A DNA stretch of 64,000 nucleotides from Paraburkholderia sp. IMGN_8 (GTDB taxonomy: Bacteria; Pseudomonadota; Gammaproteobacteria; Burkholderiales; Burkholderiaceae), in contig NZ_CP150900.1 in the NCBI RefSeq assembly GCF_038050405.1, positions 3,906,001 through 3,970,000 of the forward strand, written 5' to 3'. This document shows, piece by piece, positions 20,017 to 29,529 of the stretch; position 1 is the stretch's first letter; every line of letters begins with the position of its first letter. The notes below the pieces were generated by a model, which was not told the DNA's origin, did not search any database, and was given only the letters and a program-made list of their open reading frames with translations. The position numbers and the translations under genes are program-made.

Positions 20017-21096
20017 ATGACGCTGCCCCCTTCCCAAGACACAACCGATACCCGTCTCGACCTGCTCACAGCCTGGCTGAACGGCCACGCAGCGCGTTAT
20101 GCGCTCGAGCTCGCCACCCTTGCACCGGCCTCCTCCGACGCCAGTTTTCGCCGCTATTTCCGGCTCGCCGGTAAGGCGGCGGAAGGCGAAAGCATCGGCA
20201 CGGTGATCGCAGTCGACGCCCCGCCGCCCGAAAAGTGCCGCGAATTTGTGCAGATCGCACAGTTGCTCGACGCAGCCGGCGTGCATGTGCCGCGTGTGCT
20301 GGAGGTCGATTTCGACGCGGGCTTCATGCTCGTCACCGATCTGGGCACCGAGTCGTACCTCGGCGCGCTGAACGAAGCACAGAAGGACGACAAGCCCCGT
20401 GAGGCCCGCACGCTGATGCGCGACGCGCTCGATGCGTTGATCCGTTGGCAGCTCACTTCGCGCGAAGACGTGCTGCCGCCGTTCGACGAAGCCTTCCTGC
20501 GCCGCGAGATGGAATTGATGCCGGAGTGGTTCATCGGCCGACATCTGGGCCGCGAGGTCGACGACAAGACCCGCGGGCTGCTCGATCGCACCTTCGCGCT
20601 GCTGATCGCAAGCGCCCGGGCGCAGCCGCAAGTGTTCATGCTGCGCGATTTCATGCCGCGCAATCTGATGATCGCCGCAGCGCCCAGCCCCGCGAACCCC
20701 GGTGTGCTCGACTTCCAGGACGCGGTGTACGGCCCGATCACCTACGACGTCGCTTCGCTGCTGCGCGATGCGTTCCTCAGTTGGGACGAGGAGTTCGAGC
20801 TGGATTGCTTCGTGTACTACTGGGAGCGCGCAAAAAAAACCGGCCTGCCGGTCGACCCGGACTTCGGCGAGTTCTACCGTCAACTCGAATGGATGGGTCT
20901 GCAACGACACATCAAGGTGTTGGGTCTGTTCTGCCGGATCAATTATCGCGACGGCAAACCGCATTACATGAAGGATCTGCCGCGCTTCATCGGCTATGCG
21001 CGCAAGGTCGCCGAACGCTACGCGCCACTGCGCCCGTTCGCGAAGCTGCTCGACGATCTTGAAGGCCGCGCGAATGAAGTCGGCTACACCTTCTGA
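20017..21096 (+). CDS. amgK: N-acetylmuramate/N-acetylglucosamine anomeric kinase (AmgK-like, APH family)
   Basis: The 359-aa kinase belongs to the aminoglycoside phosphotransferase fold. Next to murU and lptD it matches AmgK of Pseudomonas, which phosphorylates MurNAc at C1 for peptidoglycan recycling. The catalytic loop is LRDFMPRNLM (D211, N216), and the metal-binding Asp is D232 in LDFQDAVYGP. The usual first residue of the loop, His, is Leu here. The ATG at 20017 is preferred over TTG 20002. It overlaps nothing and is followed after 3 bp by murU. Confidence 0.9.
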   Translation: MTLPPSQDTTDTRLDLLTAWLNGHAARYALELATLAPASSDASFRRYFRLAGKAAEGESIGTVIAVDAPPPEKCREFVQIAQLLDAAGVHVPRVLEVDFDAGFMLVTDLGTESYLGALNEAQKDDKPREARTLMRDALDALIRWQLTSREDVLPPFDEAFLRREMELMPEWFIGRHLGREVDDKTRGLLDRTFALLIASARAQPQVFMLRDFMPRNLMIAAAPSPANPGVLDFQDAVYGPITYDVASLLRDAFLSWDEEFELDCFVYYWERAKKTGLPVDPDFGEFYRQLEWMGLQRHIKVLGLFCRINYRDGKPHYMKDLPRFIGYARKVAERYAPLRPFAKLLDDLEGRANEVGYTF

Positions 21097-21099
21097 CCG

Positions 21100-21813
21100 A
21101 TGACAATGTCTCTGAAGAAAGCGATGATTTTCGCCGCGGGCCGCGGCGAACGCATGCGTCCGTTGACCGACACACGCCCGAAGCCCTTGCTCGAAGCGGG
21201 CGGCAAACCGCTGATCGTGTGGCAGATCGAACGGCTTGCGCGCGCCGGCTTTCAAACCATTGTGATCAATCATGCCTGGCTAGGCGAGCAGATCGAAGCC
21301 GCGCTCGGCGACGGTTCGCACTGGGGCGTGCAACTGCGCTACTCGGCCGAGCACGAAGCGTTGGAAACGGCAGGCGGTATCGTGCAGGCGCTGCCGCTGC
21401 TGGAAGACGCTGGCCGCAGCGAGGTGTTCGCCGCGGTCAGCGGCGACGTTTATGCGGATTTCGATTACGCGGCGCTGAATGATCGCGCCGGCAAGCTCTC
21501 GACACTGCCCGAACCGGGCATGCATCTGGTGATGGTGCCGAACCCGGCGTTTCACCCGGACGGCGATTTTGCCTTGATCGACGGCGTGCTGTCGCTCGAC
21601 GCGCAACCTCGCTTCACGTTCGGCAATATCGGTCTGTACGACACGCGGATGTTTCGCGATCTGCCGCGCGGCACGCGGCGTGCGCTCAAGCCGTACTACC
21701 GCGACACGATTGCGCGCGGCCTTGCGAGCGGCGAGCTATATGAAGGTTTGTGGGAAAACGTCGGCACGCCGGCGCAATTACAGGCGCTGGATCAACGTCT
21801 GAGCGCACGCTAA
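21100..21813 (+). CDS. murU: N-acetylmuramate alpha-1-phosphate uridylyltransferase (MurU)
   Basis: This 237-aa nucleotidyltransferase makes UDP-MurNAc from MurNAc-1-phosphate and UTP, bypassing de novo synthesis and fosfomycin inhibition. The signature is FAAGRGERMRPLTDTRPKPL, with the conserved lysine in PKP. VSGDVYADFDYAAL provides the metal-binding aspartate region. The start is ATG 21100 or ATG 21106. It forms a two-gene unit with amgK. A generic glucose-1-phosphate thymidylyltransferase-like role is the alternative, but the neighbour argues for MurU. Confidence 0.9.
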   Translation: MTMSLKKAMIFAAGRGERMRPLTDTRPKPLLEAGGKPLIVWQIERLARAGFQTIVINHAWLGEQIEAALGDGSHWGVQLRYSAEHEALETAGGIVQALPLLEDAGRSEVFAAVSGDVYADFDYAALNDRAGKLSTLPEPGMHLVMVPNPAFHPDGDFALIDGVLSLDAQPRFTFGNIGLYDTRMFRDLPRGTRRALKPYYRDTIARGLASGELYEGLWENVGTPAQLQALDQRLSAR

Positions 21814-21931
21814 GCCTCGAACGTGCGTCGAACGTCCGCCGTGTTGGCAGACGCCGTGCGGTAACTCGCCGTTCAATGCTCAACGCGTCATACAACAGGC
21901 AAACGCGGCGCATTCCGCCGCCGCTTGCTTA

Positions 21932-23839
21932 CTATCGCCCGCCGGCTCCACCCTCTCCACCATCGCCCGCGCCCACCGTTTCGGCGGCCTCGGGCGCCTC
22001 TGCCGCGCGTTGCTGCTGCAACGCCCACATCTGCGCGAACAACCCGTTCGCGCTCAGCAATTCGGCGTGCGTACCGCGCTCGACGATGCGTCCTTTGTCC
22101 ATCACGATGATCTGCTGAGCGTGCACCACGGTCGAAAGCCGGTGCGCGATGATCAGCGTCGTGCGCTCGCGGGCGATCTGATCGAGTTCGTGCTGGATCG
22201 CGCGCTCCGAACGCGAATCGAGCGCTGAGGTCGCTTCGTCGAACAGCAGGATCGGCGGATTCTTCAGGATGGTCCGCGCGATCGCGACGCGCTGCTTTTC
22301 ACCGCCCGACAACTTCAAACCACGCTCGCCGACAGGCGTGTCGTAACCCTTCGGCAGACCTTCGATGAAGTCGTGAATATGCGCGGCGCGCGCCGCCGCG
22401 ATCACCTCGTCACGCGTGGTCGACGGTCTGCCATAAGCAATGTTGTAGTAGATCGAATCGTTGAACAGCACCGTGTCCTGCGGCACGATGCCGATCGACG
22501 CGCGCAGCGAATCCTGCGTGACGTCGCGAATATCCTGGCCGTCGATCGTGATCGCGCCGCCGCTCGCCCGATCCAGATCGTAGAAGCGGAACATCAGCCG
22601 CGCGAGCGTCGATTTGCCCGAGCCGCTGTGGCCGACCACCGCCGTCGTGGTGCCCGCCGGAATCGTGAAACTCACATCGTGCAGAATCTTCCGCGCGGGT
22701 TCGTACGCGAAGTTCACGTGTTCGAAGCGGACCTGCGCGCCGCTCACTTGCAACGCGGGCGCATTCGGCACATCCGGCACCTCCTGCGAGGCGCCGAGCA
22801 GCGTGAACATGCGGTCCATGTCGGTGAGACTCTGCTTCAGCTCGCGATACACGACGCCGAGAAAATTCAGCGGAATGTAGAGCTGCAACATGAAGGTGTT
22901 GATCAGCACCAGATCGCCGAGCGTGAGGCGCCCGGCCATCACACCTTCAGTGGCGCGCCACAGAATGAACACCAGCCCAGTGCCGATGATCGCCTGCTGA
23001 CCGAAATTCAGCGCCGACAACGAGCGCTGCGATTTGATCGCCGCCGTGCGATAACGCTTGAGATTTTCGTCGTAGCGCTGCGCTTCCCACTCCTCGTTGC
23101 CGAAGTACTTGACGGTCTCGTAGTTGAGCAGCGAATCGATCGCGCGCGAGTTCGCCCGCGAGTCGAGATCGTTCATCGTGCGGCGAAAATGCGTGCGCCA
23201 TTCGGTTACTTTGACGGTGAACGTGATGTACACGGCCAGCGCGATAAACGTGACGATCGCGTAATACGCTTCGTATTTGACGACGAAAAAGCCGAGTACG
23301 AGCCCGACTTCGACGAGCGTCGGCAGAATGCTGTACAGCGAATACGAAATGAGCTGCGTGATGCCGCGCGTGCCGCGTTCGATATCGCGCGACATGCCGC
23401 CCGTCTGCCGCTCGAGGTGAAACCGCAACGACAGCGCATGCAAATGGCGGAACACTTTCAACGCGAGTTGCCGCACCGCGCTCTCGGTCACTTTCGAAAA
23501 CAGAATCTCGCGCAACTCGGTGAAAAGCGACGTGGACAGCCGCACCACCGCATACGCAACGACCAGCAAACCGACACCGCCCAGCAACACGATGCCCGGC
23601 GAATCGTGCGCGCGGCCGAGCGCCGTCAGATGCTGCACGGAGGCGAGGTTGTCGACGATCCGCTTCATCACGATCGGCACGCCGAGGTTGGCGATCTTCG
23701 CGCCGATCAGGCAGCTCAGCGCGAAGACGACGCGCCATTTGTAGGTGGCGAGGTAGGGCAGCAACGACAGGATCGTCTGCCAGTCGTTGCGCGGCTGGGT
23801 CGAGATCGGTGAAGGTTCGGAGGCGGGCGTGCGGCGCAT
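21932..23839 (-). CDS. Atm1/HMT-type ABC exporter (fused TM-ATPase)
   Basis: A 635-aa half-transporter: transmembrane domain about residues 30-320, then an ATPase with Walker A GHSGSGKST (about 403-411), signature LSGGEKQRVAIAR, Walker B ILLFDEATSALD and the H-loop IIAHRLST. The sequence fits the Atm1/ABCB7/HMT1 subfamily, which exports glutathione-linked metal or sulfur species, rather than MsbA. The C-terminus is a Gly/Glu tail. It is convergent with murU. The substrate is inferred from subfamily only. Confidence 0.9.
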   Translation of the reverse strand: MRRTPASEPSPISTQPRNDWQTILSLLPYLATYKWRVVFALSCLIGAKIANLGVPIVMKRIVDNLASVQHLTALGRAHDSPGIVLLGGVGLLVVAYAVVRLSTSLFTELREILFSKVTESAVRQLALKVFRHLHALSLRFHLERQTGGMSRDIERGTRGITQLISYSLYSILPTLVEVGLVLGFFVVKYEAYYAIVTFIALAVYITFTVKVTEWRTHFRRTMNDLDSRANSRAIDSLLNYETVKYFGNEEWEAQRYDENLKRYRTAAIKSQRSLSALNFGQQAIIGTGLVFILWRATEGVMAGRLTLGDLVLINTFMLQLYIPLNFLGVVYRELKQSLTDMDRMFTLLGASQEVPDVPNAPALQVSGAQVRFEHVNFAYEPARKILHDVSFTIPAGTTTAVVGHSGSGKSTLARLMFRFYDLDRASGGAITIDGQDIRDVTQDSLRASIGIVPQDTVLFNDSIYYNIAYGRPSTTRDEVIAAARAAHIHDFIEGLPKGYDTPVGERGLKLSGGEKQRVAIARTILKNPPILLFDEATSALDSRSERAIQHELDQIARERTTLIIAHRLSTVVHAQQIIVMDKGRIVERGTHAELLSANGLFAQMWALQQQRAAEAPEAAETVGAGDGGEGGAGGR

Positions 23840-24127
23840 GGAATCGGCTGGGGGAGGGTGTGGAAGCGACGGAGTTCGCAGCGGCGCCGACAGGCAGTTG
23901 GCAAACTGCTTTTTGTCGCGCGACCCGGCTGGGCGCTTTCCCGTACAATTCCTGATCTTTCTATTGTCGCAGAAGCCGGCTGGCGCCGCTTTTCATGGGC
24001 TGTGCGGCCGTCAGTGACGCGCGTCTCGTTTACGCGCTGGTCATGCCGCTGTGTCGTGCAGTTGTCGTGAAATCCCCCGCCTGCTGGTCGAGCCGACCGA
24101 GCCAATACGTTTCTCAAGGGTGCCCCG

Positions 24128-24523
24128 ATGACCAATCTTCTTCAACTCCCGCAAAAGTCATGTGCGCTGCGCGTCGTGCCGCAGCCGTCGGACGCGAACG
24201 TCCACGGCGACGTGTTCGGCGGCTGGATCATGGCGCAAGTGGATATCGCCGGCTCGATTCCGGCGAGCCGCCGCGCCAACGGGCGGGTGGCGACCATTGC
24301 GGTCAATTCGTTCGTCTTCAAGCAGCCGGTGTTCGTCGGCGATCTGCTGAGCTTTTACACGGATATCGTGAAGACGGGCAACACCTCGGTGACGGTGTCG
24401 GTCGAGGTATACGCGCAGCGCATGAGCCTGACCGAAGAAGTCGTGAAGGTGACCGAGGCGATCCTGACCTACGTCGCGACCGATAGCGACCGGCGCCCGC
24501 GGGCATTGCCGGTGCTGGACTGA
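24128..24523 (+). CDS. Acyl-CoA thioesterase, YciA-like hotdog fold
   Basis: A 131-aa hotdog thioesterase that hydrolyses acyl-CoA. The hallmark NVHGDVFGGWIMAQVD (about 24-39) holds the helix and the catalytic Asp, and TIAVNSFVFKQPVFVGDL follows. The length fits YciA-type enzymes. It diverges from the ABC exporter across 288 bp and runs convergently into the LysR gene 13 bp away. Confidence 0.92.
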   Translation: MTNLLQLPQKSCALRVVPQPSDANVHGDVFGGWIMAQVDIAGSIPASRRANGRVATIAVNSFVFKQPVFVGDLLSFYTDIVKTGNTSVTVSVEVYAQRMSLTEEVVKVTEAILTYVATDSDRRPRALPVLD

Positions 24524-24536
24524 CCGGTACCCACGC

Positions 24537-25442
24537 TCAACCACCCTCGCGCAAATATTCGTCGACCTGCTCTTCGATCCATTGCGCGAAGTGCGCCTGC
24601 TTCGCATTGAGGCTCTCGCGTTGGGGCCACACAAGCCAGTAGGAATACCGATACGGCACGCGGATATCGGTGATCTGCACCAATTCGCCTTTCGCCAACG
24701 CACGCGCGACCAGACTGCGCCGCTCGAGCGCAACGCCCTGCCCGAGCAATACCGCGCCCAGCACAATGTTCGAATCGTTCGCCGACATGACGATGCCCTG
24801 GGCGGGCGGCTCCGCCACCTGCGCCGCCTGGCACCATTCGCTCAACGGCGTGTTCGGACTGGAGATCAGCGGGCACGCCACTACGTCTTCGGCGGTCACC
24901 GGAAAGCGGCCGTGAGGGCCGCCCGTGAAATGCGGCGCCGCGACCATCAGCATTTCGTCGTCGAACAGTTTCTGTTGCGCGACATCGGCCCAATGGCCCT
25001 GCCCCATGCGGATACCGATGTCGCTCACACCATGGCGCAAATCCTCGACCTGCAGCGTCGTCAGCAACCGGATCCGATAGTACGGATGCGCTTCGCGGAA
25101 GCTGGCAAGGCGCGGCACGAGCCAATGCTGCGCGAACGACGGCACGGTCGCGATGATCAGTTCGCTCTCGTGCGGGCGCGCCTGCGCACGGCGCGTTGCG
25201 TTCGTGATGTCGCGCAGCGCCGCCCGTATTTCAAGCGCGTAGAGCCGCCCGTCCTCGGTGAGCCGCAAACCGCGCGCTTCGCGCATGAATAGCGCGACGC
25301 CCATCGAATCTTCCAGCACCTTGATCTGCTGACTGACCGCCGAATGGGTCACATGCAACTCGCGCGCGGCCCGCGTCACGCCGCCGAGCCGGGCGACGGC
25401 TTCGAAGCAGCGGAGAGCGGCGAATGGCGGGATGGGTTTCAT
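24537..25442 (-). CDS. LysR family regulator (GcvA-like)
   Basis: A 301-aa LTTR with an N-terminal winged helix (residues 1-65; LGGVTRAARELHVTHSAVSQ is the HTH) and a periplasmic-binding-like effector domain. The start MKPIPPFAALRCFEAVARLG resembles the GcvA group. It diverges from a glutathione transferase gene, and the gap has an inverted repeat (25451-25496), so control of that gene and itself is likely. Confidence 0.92.
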   Translation of the reverse strand: MKPIPPFAALRCFEAVARLGGVTRAARELHVTHSAVSQQIKVLEDSMGVALFMREARGLRLTEDGRLYALEIRAALRDITNATRRAQARPHESELIIATVPSFAQHWLVPRLASFREAHPYYRIRLLTTLQVEDLRHGVSDIGIRMGQGHWADVAQQKLFDDEMLMVAAPHFTGGPHGRFPVTAEDVVACPLISSPNTPLSEWCQAAQVAEPPAQGIVMSANDSNIVLGAVLLGQGVALERRSLVARALAKGELVQITDIRVPYRYSYWLVWPQRESLNAKQAHFAQWIEEQVDEYLREGG

Positions 25443-25450
25443 GTAAGAAA

Positions 25451-25496
25451 TTCTGACGTAAATCGTCGATTAATGTCGCTTTTTTTACCGTCAGAA
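25451..25496. promoter_or_regulatory. Inverted repeat in the LysR/GST divergent promoter
   Basis: TTCTGACGTAAA (25451-25462) and TTTACCGTCAGAA (25484-25496) are near-perfect inverted copies with a 21-bp AT-richer spacer containing T runs. Place and shape fit a LysR binding region. Confidence 0.5.
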
Positions 25497-25581
25497 GATG
25501 CTTAATCTGTTGGTTGAACGCAATTGGAGCACGCCCCGGCGGACTTGGGCGCGCCATGATAGATCTTCTAACGGGATAGCG

Positions 25582-26196
25582 ATGAAACTGATCGGAATGC
25601 TTGACTCGCCCTATGTGCGCCGCGTCGCCATCTGCCTCAAGTTGATGAAGCTCGACTTCGAGCACGAATCGATCTCGGTATTCAGGCACTACGACGAGTT
25701 CGCGAAGATCAACCCGGTCGTCAAAGCGCCCACGCTGGTGCTCGACGACGGCCAAACCGTGATGGAATCGACGGTGATTCTTCAGTACGTCGCCACGCTC
25801 GCCGGACCGGATGAGCGGATTTTCCCGTCGCAGCCGGAGCATTGGACGCGCGCAGCGCGCCTGACGGGGCTGGCGCTAGCCGCATGCGAAAAGTCGGTGC
25901 AAATCGTCTACGAACGCAATCTGCGGCCGGCGGAGAAGCAGCATGAGCCGTGGGTCGATCGTCTGAACGGGCAATTGCATGCCGCTTATCGCGAACTCGA
26001 GGAGGAACTCGCAGCCGCCCCACTGCCGATCGAGCCGGACCGCTTTGGCGCGGCGGACGTCACCGTGGCGGTCGCGTGGAACTTCACGCAGATGTTCCTG
26101 CCGGAAATCGTCGCGAAGGCGGCGTATCCCCGTCTGCAGGCTTTTTCCGAATCAGCCGAACAGTTGCCGGCTTTCGTCAGCACGCCGGCTGTTTGA
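25582..26196 (+). CDS. Glutathione S-transferase family protein
   Basis: A 204-aa protein with an N-terminal thioredoxin-like domain (MKLIGMLDSPYVRRVAICLK; glutathione site with VKAPTLVLDDGQTVMESTVI around 50-70) and an all-helical C-terminal domain. S9 in the LDSPYVRR turn is the likely glutathione-activating residue. ATG 25582 is preferred to an in-frame upstream ATG at 25498, which lies in the regulatory region. The physiological substrate is unknown; divergent LysR suggests inducible control. Confidence 0.9.
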   Translation: MKLIGMLDSPYVRRVAICLKLMKLDFEHESISVFRHYDEFAKINPVVKAPTLVLDDGQTVMESTVILQYVATLAGPDERIFPSQPEHWTRAARLTGLALAACEKSVQIVYERNLRPAEKQHEPWVDRLNGQLHAAYRELEEELAAAPLPIEPDRFGAADVTVAVAWNFTQMFLPEIVAKAAYPRLQAFSESAEQLPAFVSTPAV

Positions 26197-26212
26197 GGCT
26201 GCACGTCGCGGG

Positions 26213-26241
26213 ACGGACCGCGACTTAGGCTTACGGTCCGT
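26213..26241. terminator. Stem-loop between convergent GST and GGDEF/EAL genes
   Basis: ACGGACCG and CGGTCCGT make a perfect 8-bp stem with a 13-nt loop, in the 84-bp gap between the two gene ends. No long T tract; likely a bidirectional terminator or mRNA end. Confidence 0.5.
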
Positions 26242-26280
26242 TGCACGCGCCAAGGCGCGCGCCTGAGCCCGCGCTAACAC

Positions 26281-29200
26281 TCAGACTGCGACGATCTCCC
26301 GGCCCACTCCGCCCTGGAACAACGCGGAGATCGCGTCCGTCGACAACGGTTTGGCGAAGTAGAAACCTTGCATCTCGTCGCACGCGCGCTCTTTCAGGAA
26401 GTCGAGTTGAGCTGAGGTCTCCACGCCTTCCGCGATCACCTGCAACTTCAGCGAATGCGCGAGCGCGATGATCGCCGAGGTGATCGTTTCGTCGTCGCCG
26501 CTAACGCCGATGTCCGACACGAACGAGCGGTCGATTTTCAGGCGGTCCACCGGGAAGCGTTTCAGATAGCTGAGGCTCGAATAGCCGGTGCCGAAGTCGT
26601 CGATAGCGAGACCGATACCCAGCGCGTGCAGTTCGTTGAGCATCGACACCGCTTCTTCGGCGTTGCGCATGATCGTGCTTTCGGTCAGTTCGAGTTCGAG
26701 GTATTGCGGCTCGAGGCCCGTCTCATCGAGCACCTGCATCACCAGCTTGGCAATATCGCGCTGCTGGAACACACGCGCCGACAGATTCACCGACACCCGC
26801 GCCGGCGGCAAGCCCTGATCCTGCCAGGCCTTGTTCTGCCGGCACGCTTCGCGCAACACCCACTCCGACAGCGGCCCGATCAAGCCGCTTTCTTCCGCGA
26901 CCGGAATGAACGACGACGGCGGGACCAAGCCGACTTCCGGATCGCGCCAGCGCACCAGCGCCTCGGTGCCGACAATCTGCCCGCTCTCGATATCCACCTG
27001 CGGCTGGTAGTGCAGCAGGAATTCGTCGTCGCGCAACGCACGGCGCAAACGCCGTTCGAGATTCAACCGAGCGCCCGCGCTCGCGTTCATCTCCGGCTGA
27101 TAAAACTGGAACGTGTTGCGGCCCATGTCCTTCGCGCGATACATCGCGAGGTCGGCCTTTTTCATCAGTGTTTCCGCGTCGTCGCCGTCCTGCGGGAACA
27201 GGCTCGCGCCCATGCTGCAGCCGACATACAGCTCGGTGCCGTCAAGCCACACCGGCTCGGAAATCGACGCGCGCACACGCTCCATCCACGCGATCAGCGA
27301 CTGTTCGTCGACGGTGTCGGTCATCACGATCACGAACTCGTCGCCACCGTGACGGGCCACCGTGTCGCTCGTGCGCGTACAGCGAGCGAGCCGCTCGGCG
27401 ACCACGCTCAGCAGGCGGTCGCCGACGCTGTGACCGAGACTGTCATTGACGTTCTTGAAGCCATCCAGATCGATGAACACCACCGCGACGCCCTTGTGAT
27501 GCCGCTGCGCGACGATCAGCGCATGCTGCAGGCGGTCACGCAGCAGGTTGCGATTGGGCAGCCGCGTCAGGCTGTCATAGTTGGCCTGATATTCGAGTTG
27601 TTCCTGATAGCGGATCAGATCGGTCACATCGTTGATGACGCCGATGTGATGCGTGATGACGCCCTCCGCGTTCGGTACCGGCGCGATGAAAAGTTGATTC
27701 CAGAACAGCGCGCCGTCCTTGCGATAGTTGCGCACCACGGCGCTGACCTCGCGGTTCGCCGCGAGCGCCTGACGAATCTCGGCGACGCCCTCCTGATCGC
27801 GGTCGTCGCGTTGCAGCACGCGGCAATCGTGACCGATCAATTCGGCCGGATCGTAGCCGGTGATGCGTTTGAACGCAGGGTTCACGTATTCGATCAGATT
27901 GCCCGACGGCGACGGCGCGGTAATCAGAATCGCGTTGACGCTCGCATCGAGTGCGCGGCTTTGCAGACGCAAGGCCAGGTCGGCGCGCTTGCGTTCGGTG
28001 ATGTCCGTATAGGAACCGAGCACGCCGATGACGCGGCCGTCGCTATCGGTGAACGGCAGCTTGCTCGTGACCGTCGTACGGTGCACGCCGTCGATGATCA
28101 CGTCGACTTCGAAGCTCATCTTCGGCACGCCGGTGCTCAACACCTCTTCGTCGTGCCCGCGCAGCTGGTCGGCGAACGCGCGCCACGGCATATCGACATC
28201 GCTCTTGCCCACCACCTGCTCCGGATAAGCGAGCCCCGCGTCGCGCGCGAACGCCATGTTGCAGCCGAGATAGCGCGATTCCCGGTCCTTCCAGAAAATG
28301 CGCTGCGGAATGTTGTCGATCACCGTCTCCAGCATCTGGTTCGAGCGCTGCGCTTCGGCTTCGGCATTGATCTGCTCGGTGACATCGTCGGCCAGCACGA
28401 AGAAGGCGGCGCGCCCCATGAAGTTCAGCGCGTGGTACGAAATATCCGCGCTGATGGTCGAGCCATCCTTGCGCCGGTGATGCCAGACGCCTGCCATCGT
28501 GCGGCCGCGCGACACCGCGTCGCTACGCTGCATGTGCGATTCGAGGCGCCCGATTTCGGAATTTGGCCGGATCGCGCGGATCGTCATGCCGAGAAATTCG
28601 CTCTCCGTGTAACCGTATTGCTGAACGGCGGCCGCGTTGACAGCCAGAAAGCGCAGCGTGTCGCGATCGAAGATGTACATCGGCACTGGATGGTCGTCGA
28701 ACAGGCCGCGAAAGCGGTCGTCGTGGCGGCCCAGCGCGCGAACCATGCGCAATTTCTCGCGCGCGCTGTTTTCGCGCGCGCCGAACGTGTAGATCAGCAG
28801 CGCGCTGCCGGCCAGCATCGTCAGGATCAGGAACAGCATCGCGTGCCGGGTTTCATGCGTGGAGGCCGCGAGCGACGCCTGCAACGCATGATTCTCCTGC
28901 GCCCGCAGCGCTGCCAGCCCGGCTTCGACGCGGTCCTGTCCCATGCCGAGACGCGTGTAGGCCGACGACGCCCAGGCGCGCGACTCGTTCGGCGCGGCGC
29001 TCGCGCCGCGCAACAGCGCCGCATCGATGTCGCGTTGCAGCGCGTGGCTATCCGCGCTCAGTTTGCCGAGTGCATCGAGCATGGCCGGCTCTCCGGCCAG
29101 ATCGCTGCGCAACTCGCGCTCCAGCCGGGCCAGCGACGCCGCCACAATGGCGGTCTCTTTCGCAGGCGGAACCTCGCCCGACGCTTCGAAACGGCCGAGC

Positions 29201-29391
29201 GCGGCGAGGCCGCCGTCGAGCGCCATCTGGTAGGCGTCGAGGTCCTCGCGCACGCTTGTCGAACGCAGCACGCGCGCGTCGATGTCGCGCTGGCCGCAAA
29301 TCTGCGTATAGGCGACGAACGCGTTCGCGCCGACCGCCGCGGCGACGACCGCCAGATTGATCAGCAGCCGCTTCGATAAAAAAGGAATCAT
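26281..29391 (-). CDS. Membrane PAS-GGDEF-EAL cyclic-di-GMP enzyme
   Basis: A 1036-aa signalling protein. A membrane helix (about 9-28) and a second (about 183-202) bracket a periplasmic helical domain. Three PAS domains follow (about 228-350, 352-470 and 480-600). The diguanylate cyclase domain has an intact GGDEF at 682-686, and the phosphodiesterase domain has intact EAL at 810-812 with DDFGTGYSSLSYLKRFPVD. Both catalytic signatures look competent, so net activity cannot be predicted. PAS ligands are unknown. It probably senses a periplasmic or redox cue and tunes biofilm or motility. Confidence 0.93.
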   Translation of the reverse strand: MIPFLSKRLLINLAVVAAAVGANAFVAYTQICGQRDIDARVLRSTSVREDLDAYQMALDGGLAALGRFEASGEVPPAKETAIVAASLARLERELRSDLAGEPAMLDALGKLSADSHALQRDIDAALLRGASAAPNESRAWASSAYTRLGMGQDRVEAGLAALRAQENHALQASLAASTHETRHAMLFLILTMLAGSALLIYTFGARENSAREKLRMVRALGRHDDRFRGLFDDHPVPMYIFDRDTLRFLAVNAAAVQQYGYTESEFLGMTIRAIRPNSEIGRLESHMQRSDAVSRGRTMAGVWHHRRKDGSTISADISYHALNFMGRAAFFVLADDVTEQINAEAEAQRSNQMLETVIDNIPQRIFWKDRESRYLGCNMAFARDAGLAYPEQVVGKSDVDMPWRAFADQLRGHDEEVLSTGVPKMSFEVDVIIDGVHRTTVTSKLPFTDSDGRVIGVLGSYTDITERKRADLALRLQSRALDASVNAILITAPSPSGNLIEYVNPAFKRITGYDPAELIGHDCRVLQRDDRDQEGVAEIRQALAANREVSAVVRNYRKDGALFWNQLFIAPVPNAEGVITHHIGVINDVTDLIRYQEQLEYQANYDSLTRLPNRNLLRDRLQHALIVAQRHHKGVAVVFIDLDGFKNVNDSLGHSVGDRLLSVVAERLARCTRTSDTVARHGGDEFVIVMTDTVDEQSLIAWMERVRASISEPVWLDGTELYVGCSMGASLFPQDGDDAETLMKKADLAMYRAKDMGRNTFQFYQPEMNASAGARLNLERRLRRALRDDEFLLHYQPQVDIESGQIVGTEALVRWRDPEVGLVPPSSFIPVAEESGLIGPLSEWVLREACRQNKAWQDQGLPPARVSVNLSARVFQQRDIAKLVMQVLDETGLEPQYLELELTESTIMRNAEEAVSMLNELHALGIGLAIDDFGTGYSSLSYLKRFPVDRLKIDRSFVSDIGVSGDDETITSAIIALAHSLKLQVIAEGVETSAQLDFLKERACDEMQGFYFAKPLSTDAISALFQGGVGREIVAV

Positions 29392-29529
29392 GGGTTCCGA
29401 ACGTCAATCGTTCTGGGGGCGGGAGCGCGAGCTCGCGTCGATACGAGTTTTTTTGCGCGCTATCCCATGGATAACGGCAGGGTTCGGAACAGCTTGAGGG
29501 TGTCGAGAGAAAAAATTGGCCCGCCGCAC

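Noticed and set aside
26455..29379. 974-aa open frame opposite the GGDEF/EAL gene
   Set aside because: Antisense shadow with no motif; the other strand has intact GGDEF and EAL.
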